From NCBI GenBank assembly GCA_029948255.1, contig JALIZF010001334.1, positions 1 to 64,000 of the forward strand: a stretch of 64,000 nt of DNA, given 5' to 3'. How positions within the stretch are numbered: the first letter of the stretch is position 1; every line of letters starts with the position of its first letter. Source of the DNA: Telmatactis stephensoni. Taxonomy: Eukaryota; Cnidaria; Anthozoa; Actiniaria; Isophelliidae. Position numbers and translations under genes: made by a program. The notes beneath the pieces are model-generated. The model saw only the letters and a list, made by a program, of their open reading frames with translations, made no database searches and was not told the DNA's origin. Shown here piece after piece: positions 43,888 to 57,200 of the stretch.

Positions 43888-46294
43888 CGTGGGATTTATA
43901 CGGGCTTTATCTTCAACGGGTTCAACCCGACTTTTCATAACTAATCCATTTTCAATGTATTTGAGGGAGATTCATTTTAATTGCGCATATTGTGTAAGAA
44001 ACCAAGAAAATCAACACTGAAAGAAGGGTCCAAACCAAAATTCGGAAAGATTATAACAAATCTTCGTCATCTACCTTTCTAACGGCGCTTGTGATTGGTT
44101 GATTACTTAACGGAATCTCATAAGGTTAATGATTGGCCAAAAATAATGACGTCATTTCGAGGAAGTAATCCTAAGACGTGTTAGTCGCCATGGAAACGCA
44201 CTAAACTCAATAATAAACATAGGTTTGTGAGTTAAATCTTAATAACTTTTACAACGTAGAAGAGTATTTTTCCCTTTTCCCCGAAAATCTTGTCAGAACT
44301 TTTAGTAGTTGCAGTAAGAAATGAGGTCAATTAGTCGATCTGGTCCTTTTTTAACTGGTCCCTTAGCTAACTCGGTTGGAGTATATTAAATTCATGTCTA
44401 GTATTAAACGTATTTTCGAGTATACATCAAGTGTATTAAATTCATTAAAATTAGAACCTTCAAGTAATCTTGATGACATGAAGAAATAATCAAAATATAA
44501 CATCATTAAGGAAACAAAGGCGATGAAATTTATGCATGATTCACTCCTAATATTAGATCAGTACGGACGTCAACCGACCAATGAACCGGTGACTTTTTAG
44601 CGCAAATCGGCTGATTACGTACATGCGACGCACCTGCTCAACTCCAATAAAATAAATGAATTAGATTAATGTCCAGAGGCCATTAAAGTATTCGTAATAT
44701 GTCGTGCTGCCTACGCGTTATCAACTGTAGTTTTTGAACGAGCAACAAATTAGTGCATCAGTTCATTGAATTTTCTCCGCCTTGCGATTCTATCTACAGT
44801 TGTCAGGATCAGTCACGGCTGCTGTTTCCCTCGCAGCTCTCAAAGTCAGACACGCAATCTCTTCGCGTAAAACATGGTTACGTTCAAGCGTGCAGCTGAG
44901 GGTCAAGACCATTCTTCAAATGGCGGCTCAAGCCCCATTTTTTTTGGGGGGGGGGGGGGGGCGGGGGGGGGGAAGCGACCACCCCGCGAAGGCCGCGCAC
45001 TAATCAACTGTCCCAATCTTTGGATCCAAAGTCAGTATGGAATCCGGAATTCGGAATCCGAACCTCTCTTGGATGCCACTTTAATACTTGACAGCCGATT
45101 TGTGCTACTTCTGCTACTTATACTCAAGAAATCATTGATTGTTCTAGTGTTTGTCTGTTAATTTTGAGAATTGATTTGTGAAAGTGAAAGCGACTAACTT
45201 GCTGTAAAACTGAAAGCGATTTTGCTGAGAAGTTTAATTTGATTAAATCATTGCTGATACTCAGGGAATCATTGTTTGTTTGTTAATACTTGAGAATCGA
45301 TTTGTGAAGAAACTTACTGAACTGCGGAAAGGGACTTGATGAGAATTTTCAACAACACGGCAGTTTTTAGTTTTTGACGAGCATGTGCACACGTCACACA
45401 AATGTCTTATTCTTAGTTAATATGTCATAAAGTGAGAAAAGTTGGATAAGTTTGGGGGACAGCTGCTTATCATTATTGTTACTAAGTGAAGGGAATCATT
45501 GATTGTTGTTTGTTAAGTAAACTGAAAGCGCCCCTTGCTGAGAAGTTTAACCAAATCATTGCTGATGCTCAGGGATGAATCATTGATTGTTTGCACTGAA
45601 AGCGACTCAGCTTTTGATGCGAAAAAGATTCCAACTCAGGAAAGATTATTATAATAAATCTAACAGGTTATTACACGACAGATTCACTTTCTAATGTCCG
45701 AGACCGTGTCGTATCTTCTTTGACATATCTCAGATGATCATGAGTGGCGACTCGAGAACACAGTTTTTTGTTGTTGTTGCTGTTGTTGTTGTTTTTTGTT
45801 CGCGGAGACAAACTAACACTTGGGTCAACCAATGAATGCAAATGGAAATAATTGCCGGGTTTCTGAAAAGAAAGCCCAGAAAGTTTGGTTTAGGAATTTT
45901 TCACCCAGAAGCAGTTCTTAGTGTATCCTATTCAGTCAGTACTGACAACTTAGCAAACAGTACCAGTGGACCGGCTATCGTCGAAGAAAACGGCTAATAT
46001 TTATGATTTTTTTATTTTTATTTTTACATGATTTGGCATACATTTTATCAAACATTAAAGACAGGTCGCTGATACTTTACGCATACTAAAGTAAGCTTTC
46101 AGAGTATAGTTTTTGTCCTTTTTATTGAGTTTTCAGAATCCTGCTGATACTTTTCAATAAGCTTTCATCTAATTTATGGTTTTGTCCTTTTGTTGAGTTT
46201 TCAGAGTTATAGTTTGAGTCTGAAGTATTTTCAAAGCACATGCGCAAAATTTTCCCGCCAAAAATGGCGCGCGCGCGTTGTTTGCAAACGCGTT
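43888..46294. other. Spacer between CHTF18 3' end and TMC 5' end
   Basis: Both flanking genes are on the minus strand. No gene found. It should contain the TMC promoter (two attgg-type CCAAT words near 44093 and 44131) and the CHTF18 3' UTR, with a possible minus-strand AATAAA near 46010-46025. A 44-base G-rich run at about 44945-44985 abuts a reversed SINE head (aaggccgcgcactaatcaac). Short repeats of gaatcattgattgt occur at 45240-45620. Confidence 0.5.
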
Positions 46295-48174
46295 TTATAG
46301 AAGATCTTGAATCTTGACATTCTTCCTGACTGCGTTACTGTATCCTTCATTAAATTTAAACCAAATGACCTTATTTGAATGCTCTGAAGAAGGGTTATTA
46401 ATGTTTTGTCCTGAAAAAAATATACAGATATCGTCAGCTATAAGCCAAGGCTTTGAAATGAGCATTCACTTTGAGAAAAAAATTGCAACAATATAATAAT
46501 ATGACCACACCTTTTATTTGCTCTTTCTTCTGCTTGATCGGTTGACCAAAAAAGTCCAAAGCTACCTATGTTTAATACAGCAAAAATATTTCTAATAGGT
46601 TACTGGCAAGAAATATTAAACTTCAAATCATAAAAATATATTTAAGTACCTTCTCTTTCACTTGTTTAGCTTTATTTATAAGCTTTTCTGGTTGGTTAAC
46701 TTTTGGTGCAGCTGCCTTTGGCACTTTTGGCGAAAGAGACGCCAACGGTGTACCTTGAACACTACAAAAATGACACGAAAAGGTAACTTTGTGTTCCGGC
46801 ATCAGTTATTCTACATTCGTTCACTCATTCCCATTGATCGAAGTATAGTTATATTCATTCAAACAACTTTCTCATTTCTTAAAAAAGGTATCACATTAGT
46901 CCAATATTTAAGGTGTAATAAATATTACTTATTGCCAGTTCGTGTTTCGGTCCAGTTACAGTTTTAGCGTTATTTAATTAACACAATACATTGTCGTAAT
47001 TACCGCCCGTGTCTTGAATGAATGAAGGCCTCTGCTCTTCTCATTTTCTCCAGGTCAATCTGTCAAATAGATCATTTAAAACCTCACTTGTTTTACTAAC
47101 GTCGCAGTAATAGAGCCTTTAGCGCCCTTTGAACTAGGAACTAAGAATGGTGATAGTTCTGGAAACATAAGAAATGGCAAACAAACAAACAAACAAACAA
47201 ACAAACAAACAAACAAACAAACACAAGTACGCAACTGTGCTGGCTCTCATTACCGCTCTTGCAATCAGCTGCTTTAGTAGCATAAAGTTACTGTTAATGC
47301 TTATGTTTATACAAACAAACAAACAAACAAACAAACAAACAAACAAACAAACAAACAAGCAAACAGACAAACAAATAAACGCAAGTAGGCCGAACTGAGC
47401 TGGCTCTCCTTTCCTCTCTTGCAATCAGCTGTTTTAGTAGCATAAAGTAACTGTTTATGCTTATTTTAAACAAACAAACAAACAAACAAGCAAGCAAGCA
47501 AACAAACAAACAGACAAACAAACAAGCGCAAGTAGGCAACTGAGCTGGCTCTCCTTTCCTCTCTTGCAATCAGCTGCTTTAGTAGCATAAAGTAACTGTT
47601 TATGCTTATTTTAAACAAACAAACAAACAAACAAACAAGCAAGCAAGCAAACAGACAAACAGACAAACAAACAAGCGCAAGTAGGCAACTGAGCTGGCTC
47701 TCATTACCTCTCTTGCAATCAGCTGCTTTAGTAGCAAAAAGTAACTGTTAACGCTTATGTTTAAACAAAGAAACAAACAAACAAACAAGCACGCAAGCAA
47801 ACAAACAGACAAACAAACAAACACAAGTACGCAACTGAGCTGGCTCTCATTATCTCTCTTGCAATCAGTTGTTTTAGTAGCATAAAGTAAATGTCAATGC
47901 TTATGTTTAAACAAACAAACAAACAAACAAACAAACAAGCAAACAAACAAACAGACAAACAAACAAGTGCAAGTAGGCAACTGAGCTGGCTCTCCTTACC
48001 TCTCTTGCAATCAGCTGCTTAGTGGCATAAAGTAACTGTATACAAACAAACAAGCAAGCAAGCAAACAAACAAGCGCAAGTAGGCAACTGTGCTGGCTCT
48101 CCTTATTACCTCTCTTGCAATCAGTTGTTTTAGTAGTATAAAGTAACTGTTTATGCTTATGTTTAAACAAACAA

Positions 48175-48221
<47 letters not shown>

Positions 48222-51200
48222 AACCAACAAACCAACAAACAGACAGACAGACAGACAGACAAACAATAAACGCAAGTAGGCAACTGAGCTGGCTCTCCTT
48301 ACCTCTCTTGCAATCAGCTGCTTAGTGGCGTAAGGTAACTGTTTATGCTGAGGGAGTGACGGGAATTTCACTAACTCTTCGATGTTCCTATAGAAAATCA
48401 TATTAGCATGAAGGTCTCACCGAGTAGAAATATAACAAAGCATAAAATAAATATCGTCATCAAATTATCATCATCATCATCATCATAGAACATAAATAGA
48501 ATATAAACTCACGGATCGAGAACATAGCTGTATTGCCCTTCATAATTCCTCTCTTGATGGTACGTCAGGTTGTAAGCAATCATAGAGCTGATTAACTCAG
48601 CCATTTGCTGTTTCTCACGTGTACTGAATAGCTGCATGTTAACCTTGATAATACAAACAAAAAGCTGTATTATCACAATAGTCTTCATAATAATCTCTGT
48701 TAGGTTACTACAGAGGAGAGCATAACTAATTCCCCGTTCACAATAGTCCAGAACTGGCCCCACTTTTATCTGCACGCGCGGCTACAAAGACAACGAAGAT
48801 TTGTAATACGAGCAACAAAATCGTGCAACTTGTCGCGCAAAATTGTTGCGTTGCAAGTTGTAGAGCAAATGTTGCTCGTATTACCACCCCGCGCGCAGCA
48901 AATTTTCTTTGTTGCACGAAGTAGAAGCATTGTCTACTTTTTGCAACAAAGAAAATTTGCACGATTTTGTTGCTCGTATTACCTAGCGTCCGTATTTATT
49001 GTATGTAATTGTTAATGAGAAAGGGGGCCAGTTCCGGACTACGTCACACCAACCAGTGAAGCATGCTTAAAAGTGGTTTAACTAAAGAAGGTTAAAGATT
49101 AGTTGTTCATACTGTGCGCACCCAACAACTAAACAAGGTAAAACAAAACGTTTTTTTAAGATATTGGCTCAGTGAGGTGACTACAAATTTGTCTACTCAG
49201 GATGGATAGTAAGCGTAATTTTTTTGTGCGTAATTGAAAAAAAACCCTTTACCCTGGTTTAGTTAAACCACTTTAGTTGGCGTGAATGGTGTATAAGACT
49301 GAGCGCGCGCTCTTAAAAACCTCCGGCTGCCAAATGAGCTGCTGCCGCATATTTAGGCTATTTTTAGAACTTCTCCTGGCCTCATTTGGTTATTTCGAAC
49401 GACTTTAATTCATTCATTCTGGTAGAAAAAGTATTCAAAAACCTATCAGTGCGCGCAAACGGATGGTGGTCGCGAAGCAGCTCTAATAATAACCCAAAAG
49501 CGGACATGTTGCATCAACGTGACACGCGGTATATCAGTCCAGCTCCTTGTCATGACATCCTGACCAGACCAAATAACTTTCTTACCAAACTATCTTGCTT
49601 CAAGCCATCAAATAGACAATAAAAAATATATCTTATGAGTTGGAAACGTGCCACGCGGTGCTTCGTGTCAGGGCCGTGTTGTCTAAAAAGACCTGGCAAA
49701 TCCCTACTGTGAACATGTAGTGCCGTTTTCACAGGCACACGAAAACTGATCAATAATTTTCTACGTACCACAACTTTACTGACTGGATATATGTTCAATA
49801 GCGTAGCCGTAACTGCACAGTAGGTCCGTACCGTCACTATCCCATCCCTACTGTGAACATGTAGTGCCGTTTTCACAGGCATACGAAAACTGATCAATAA
49901 TTTCCTGCGTACCACAACTTTACTGACTGGATACATGTTCAATAGCGTAGCCGTAACTGTACATAAGGTCCGTACCATCACTTTCCCACCCATACTGCTC
50001 TAAACACACAATTAGTTACAAACAACTTGTTATAGTTTGGTACATACTGGACGCATATTTGGTGTAATGATCTCAAGCAGCAAGGGAAACAATTCCAGGC
50101 AAGCAATACGTTCATCCATGACACTACGCATTTGAGGAGATGCTTCAGACTTCATTGCTGTTATCATACTGGACATTTTGACGTGCTGAAGGTGGCACTA
50201 GTGGAAAAATAAAATGATGATGATTAAATGGTTAGAGGAAAGAAAGGAAGGGAAGAAGGAGGGAACGAAAAGAAAAAAGAAAGGAAGGGAAGGAGGGAAC
50301 AAAAAGAAAAAGAAAGGAGAGATAGGAGGGAAGGAAGGGACGAAGGAAACGAGAAGGGAAAAGAACAGAAGGAACGAAAGAAGGAAATAAAAGAAGAGCA
50401 ACGGAAAAACAAAGGACAAAGGACAAGAAAAGATAAAAATGAAGGGGAAAGAAAAGAACAAAAAAGCAAACAAAACGAAACAACAGGGAAGCAAGACGCA
50501 AAGGAATTGAAGGAAAGAAGGAGGGAGGGAATGAAGAAAAGGGATGGAAAAATAAAGAAATTGGAGACAGGTAGAACAAAAGCTTCACACTGTTTTCAAT
50601 TACCTCATACTGACTGTTTGGATAGCTCAGTTTGGACGACGTTGGTGTTGCGAAGAGTAGGTGAAAAGCTACAGACAAGAACGGGCTGTAACGACGAAGC
50701 GTATATTGTTGAGATGAATTGACTTGTTGTTCAATAAAGTCAGCAAACTCCAACCATTCTGTTCCTGAAACCAGCTGTCAAAACAAAGCCACCATCAGTC
50801 AATTAGATTATAGGTGTAGTGGAAGAAACACAAAAATTCAAATAAAAAACAAACAAATCCAACTTACAGCATTTAATCCTGAATCCTTAAACTTGATATT
50901 GAGGTAATTCTCAAACAAGCCTAAGAGAAAATTCAAGAAAAGCTTTAGGTGAATCGCCATGTAGAGCATGGGGTCTAGGGAGGAGGGAGCATGAGGCACA
51001 GAATGAGATAAAAATTAGTGGGGAGGGAGGGGAGGGAAAGGAGGGAGGGAGGGAGAGATATGAAAAAAGGAGGGAGGTTTAGCCCCCTGTTCCTCTCTAC
51101 TTCTTCACAAAGACTTTGATAATGATAAACTGAGAACGCTTTTAAAACTGCAACACTACCCTTGACATCTTGATTTACAGTCATCATCAAATTTTTAAAA

Positions 51201-54200
51201 AGTAAAAAACATGATATCATCACTATCATACCTGACAATAATACTCAGTACTATCATCATCTTTGTCATCACAATCCTCACTACAACAATATACAGTAAC
51301 ACCACCAAAAACATCCATACCATCATCACTATAACCACTATTTGTACCATCAGCACCCATCTTTGAAAGTGACTGACATCATCATCATTGCAATCTTGAC
51401 CATCATTATCACAATTACTGTGTAAGTATCTAGGCAGACCCAAATTTGAAGTACCAGGCAACAGCCAATCAAGTGGCTGATGGACATGTCATGTTATCAT
51501 GGCATGGCAGATGTTTGAGATAACGCTATGCTTTTAATTAAGTCATTTCCCAAGATACAGTTGAGTAAATCCCATGCTAGCCAAAGCCTTGTTCTCATTA
51601 CACTAGCTGTTATATGTTATCATGTAAATCATATACTGTTTTTAAAATTAGCAACTAAAGCTGCTTAACCATCATTGTGTGCACATGATATGCACTGAAA
51701 CAGAGACTTGGGTAGTTCAGGACTCATTCAACTGTATCTTGGGAAACTGCTATTGGGCCTGGTTGTTCAAAAGAGGGTTAATGTTAACCCAGAGGTTTAG
51801 CGTTAACCCAGGGTTAACGTCAATAGTTCTCTCTAGATTTAAATCTGGGTAAACCCTGACCTACTTTTGAACAACTGGGCTCTAGAGAACAATAATTCCT
51901 AGTTCCTGATCATAATCTCAATTGATAAGATCAGTGCCATACCTTGAGCGAGTTTGTCAAACTGACCACATGCACTTGCAGACTGCAGAGTGTTATGGAA
52001 TCTACTAGTCAGAGGGGATACACTGTTTCCAGGAAGTCCTGAATCTCTGCCAATTCCCATCAAATTCACAAAGTCCTTTCTGTCATTCATGTTGTCATTA
52101 AAACCAGCAAAACGCTTTCTCTTGGGTTTAGGGAGCTGGAATATCTCTTGCATTATTGTGTAAAGGTTTTTGTGAAGATCTTTTTGTCCGACATCATTGG
52201 ACTGGACGTAATCCATGGACAGACATCCATTACGTCTGTGAACAAACTGCAACAATCAAAAACAAGCTTTGTAAAATAGCGTATCACAGAGGAAAAGTTA
52301 TGAATACTTTAATGCCATCATGACACTAGCATGGTCACAGCATAGTCCATTTAACACCCAAAATACCAAATTGCTCTATCTATTACTTAAACCCTTCTGG
52401 TTTTGACACAAAAAGGGGTGAATGGCTGATTCTACAGTGACTTTATAGGATAGACTAAACAAGTGACCTACCTGCAGAGTATTCAAACATGAGCGAATAT
52501 CATTATCTGCTTTATCACACAAAGCCATTAACGTTGTCATGTCTGTTTTTATTCCTTCTCGTCTGGAAATCTGTTCAAAGTAGAGATCATTATGCACACA
52601 CTGACACATACAGCATCTACAACTGATCTGATTTGCTCAACAATTCTCAACCAAGCATTTCTCTATAGACAATATGCATCAACAAAAATCTCTGTCTGAT
52701 TAGCCAAAAATATTATCTGATTCTCAAGCTATTTCCCTCTTGGACCTCTTTCCCCATGGCAAATGAAATCTCTGTCTGATCAGCAAGAAATACTATCTGA
52801 TTCTCAAGGTATTACCCTCTTGGAACTCTTTCCCCATGGCAAATGAATCTGAATCTGAGTGCATACAGAGTGCCATCCATCTATTCATATGTTTATTCAT
52901 TCATTCATTCATTCATTCATTCACTCATTTTAAAAGTTCTTTTCAATCCCATAACAATGCAGCCATGCATATAGATAAATAAATAATATCTTCTACAGCA
53001 GATCCATTTAGTGGCTATTCTTCTGCTGGCACTCACACTCACTACCTCTACATTAAATATTAATTGCATACATCGCTCAACTCACATGTTGATTTTTGCT
53101 GAGGGAGAGAAAAACCAGAGAAGCTGGAGAAAAAGCCCTTGTGGCATGGTAGAGAACAACACATCAAACAAACTCAATTCACTCATTCAATCACTCATCT
53201 CTAAGGCTTGTACCTCATGTAAGCGTGTAGAAAGCCTTCCTGGTATTGTCTTAGGAAAGACAGCAACCAAAGCCTGTTGACGGAGTTGACGAAGTGATGG
53301 AACAAACCTACAACAACAATACCAGTCACTTAGATAGTGGTTGCTGCATGGTATTTGCCAGAAGAGCACTACAGATATTGACCCTCTAGCTTTGTTTAGT
53401 TAAAGAGGGACGACGATCAAAATCAGTTAAAATTGGAATTGGATTATTTCTAGTTGAAGTAACTAAATGATGACAATTAATGGATATGAAGAATTACTTT
53501 CCCAAACATTCTGCATTTTAAGCTCATTATCACTGAGAAATTTGGCTTTAATAGCCAAGAAAACAATAGGTTTGAGTAAGTGACGTCATTTGCATACAAT
53601 TCCAATGCTAATATACTTGATAATTTCGATCTCTCTTTTGAATATAAATAAAATATGTTGCTGTGTGATTAATGGAGCCATATAGCTAAGTTCAACCAAG
53701 TTTCAAGTCCTTTTCAAATTTCATCATCGTTCCACTTTAAATGAGATATGATATAAACATTTATTCACAGTTGCTATTCTTGGCTTGCTAAAGCCTGCAT
53801 GTCTTATACATGTATCTCATTGTCTAATTGATCTGATGAAACAATCAATTAGACTCTGACTCATAATGATGTTTGCACTTTAAAGTCTGATATACAATTG
53901 TACATCAATCATTCTCTAAATCTCTGTAAAAACCCATTCAAATAAACTTATATTCTTAACTCCAGAAAGTAAACTTATATTCTTAACCCCAGAAAGTCTA
54001 GATTTTACAGTTAATGTAAAATCAGTCATACCCATACTGTGCTTAAGTACTTACTGATCATTAGAAATACAAATAATTGGTCTTAAAAGGGTTGGTGTTT
54101 TTTTCTTCTTGGTTTTATTGCCTCCATCTGAAATTATAACAAATCAATGAGACAATTATTATTAACATGCCCTTAGGTTGCCTCAAACTTTGGCCTGCAA

Positions 54201-57200
54201 CTTTTGATATCTCTGGATCCGGAGTCTATGTTATCATAAATGTGCAAAACAGCAATTTGTCATGGTTGGCCAAGTGGTGAGAGCACCGGCCTTTCACCGC
54301 TGTGGTCCAGGTTCGAGTCCTGGCTCGGACATTTGGATCATACGTGAATTGAGTTTGTTTGACGTGTTCTCTACCATGCCGCAAGGGCTTTTTCTCCGGG
54401 TTCTCGGGTTTTTCCTCCCTCAGTAAAAATCAACATATGAGTTGAGCGATATATGCAAAATATTTAATGTAGAGGTAGTGCATGTGAGTGCCAGCAGAAT
54501 AGCCACTACATGAATGTGCTGTAGAAAATTATTTATTTTATTTTAATACACATACCTGAATCTTTCTTCTTTATAAAAGACAGCAATACATTGATTGCAG
54601 CCTGTTGAATTAAGGGCATGTCAGAATCAATATCAAAAGTTTGTCCCATCATGAAAATGAAAGTAGTACTGACAATATATCTACTATACTTACAGATGGT
54701 GCGCCATCAATTTCATCAATAACTAAACAGTTGGGTCTATGATTAGCACCGAGCACTGACTGCATTTGAGTTGCTGTTTCGATTTTTTGCTTGAAAACAT
54801 CTGCTGTGCGATCATCACTATCAAACATTACATTCATTGTAAGTACATGTATTAGTTGAATCCTTAATTAATTAGCTTTGACTACAGTATTGCAAATAAG
54901 GAACTGAGGTTAAGTGAGAGCTCACCAGCCCATTTAATGGTTTACCAACCACTGACACCTTACCAACCTCTTACTGACACCTTGCCAACCATCCACTGAC
55001 ACCTTACCAACCTCTTACTGACACCTTACCAACCACTTAGTGACACCTTACCAACCACTTACTGACAACTTATGAATCGCTTACTGACACCTTACCAACC
55101 ACCTTACTGACACCTTATGAACCACTTACTGACACCTTACCAACCGCTTACTGACACCTTACCAACCACTTACTGACACCTTATGAATCACTTACTGACA
55201 CCTTACCAACCACTTACTGACACCTTACCAACCACCTTACTGACATCATACCAACCACTTGCTGACACCTTGCCAACCACTTACTGACACCTTACCAACC
55301 ACCTTACTGACACTTTACCAACACCTTACTGACACCTTACCAACCACCTTACTGACACCATACCAACCACTTGCTGACACCTTACCAACCACTTACTGAC
55401 ACCTTACCAACCACCTTACTGACACCTTATCAACACTTACTGACACCTTACCAACCACCTTACTGACACCATATCAACCACTTGCTGACACCTTACCAAC
55501 CACTTACTGACACCTTACCAACCACCTTACTGACACCATACCAACCACTTGCTGACACCTTACCAACCACTTAGTGACACCTTACCAACCACTTACTGAC
55601 ACCTTATGAATCGCTTACTGACACCTTACCAACCACTTACTGACACCTTACCAACCACCTTACTGACACCATACCAACCACTTGCTGACACCTTACCAAC
55701 CACTTACTGACACCTTACTAACCACCTTACTGACACCTTACCAACCACTTACTGACACCTTACCAACCACCTTACTGACACCATACCAACCACTTGCTGA
55801 CACCTTACCAACCACTTACTGACACCTTACCAACCACCTTACTGACACCTTACCAACCACTTACTGATACCTTACCAACCACCTTACTTACACCATACCA
55901 ACCACTTGCTGACACCTTACCAACCACCTTACTGACACCATACCAACCACTTACTGACACCTTACAAACCACCTCCTGACACCTTACCAACCACTTATTG
56001 ACACCTTACCAACCACTTAGTGACACCTTACCAACCTCCTGACACCATACCAACCACTTGTTGACACCTTACCAACCACTTAGTGACACCTTACCTACCA
56101 CTTACAGTTACCTTAGAAACCACCACCAGACACCTTACCAATCACTTACTGACACCTTTCCACCCACTTAGAGTAGATTTTGTATGACTGTGAAAATGAC
56201 ACCGCACAATCACAGCATTGTTACACCAGGAATTTTGAATATTTTTATAGACAACAAGGCACTGACACAGAAATGGCACGGTGTGGTCCACTTCTCACCC
56301 ATGAATACAAAATCTGCTCTACTGACACCTTGCCAACCACTTACTAATACCTTAATGACCACTTACTGATACCTTACAAACCACTTAGTGACACCTTATC
56401 ATGCAGCCACATACATGTAATGACACCTCATCAGCAACTTTTTGGTAATTCCAAAACCTTCTGCACTGAAGACCACCACTCAACTGAGCCATCTAGCTGG
56501 CAGAAACATCCTTTATCAAACCTGAAGCACATATACGTAGTATCCACAATTACCTTGCATTCATTTCTACCACATTATAGCCAGCATGCCTTGCAATCAC
56601 ATGTGCAAGGGTAGTTTTTCCAAGACCTGGTGGACCACACAGCAAAGCAACCTTAAAGCCAAGTGAAGTGAATTATTTATTTAGTAATTCACAGTATACT
56701 TTACACAGTGATTCATATTAGTAATTCACAGTATACATAGTTACAAGGAGAAGCAGGTTTCAGATGACTGTTTCAATCTTTTGAATGGCTGACACTTCAG
56801 TTTCATCCAATCAAAACATTGAGACATACATGTATGTACAAAATGGCATGGAGTGTCACAGTCTTTTTCATGGTCATACATCTATTTGGATTACTGCAAA
56901 AATGCTTGCAATACAAGCATTTCTGTAGTAATATATAATTAATAAATTATAGTTAATTGATGGCATATAATACTTTTAATTAATACCTTGTGTACAGGAT
57001 ATCCATTGGAATCAACTTCCTGAAATATAATTAACCAAACAGGTTGCTTATAAGGACTAACAATAACATCACAACCTGAGAGCAGCTTTCATGTGCCAGG
57101 GGAAAATTATGTAAGTTATGGCTAACATGGAATCCCAAAGAGTTTTAAAACAGGCAACACAGGGAGCTCAAGACAAGCAAAGGGGATAGTGGGAAACTGT

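Noticed and set aside
46383..46509. Alternative CHTF18 last junction (donor after GGT, acceptor at aataag)
   Set aside because: The acceptor cttcttcag at 46384 has a better pyrimidine tract and gives a continuous frame with the upstream donor.
47134..48401. Cys/Leu/Val/Phe-rich membrane-like frames
   Set aside because: Translation of (TTTG)n runs in the exon-20 copy array, not membrane proteins.
50228..50753. Lys/Glu/Arg-rich 164-codon plus-strand frame
   Set aside because: Purine tract of intron 17; the real coding part on the minus strand is CHTF18 exon 50774-50604.
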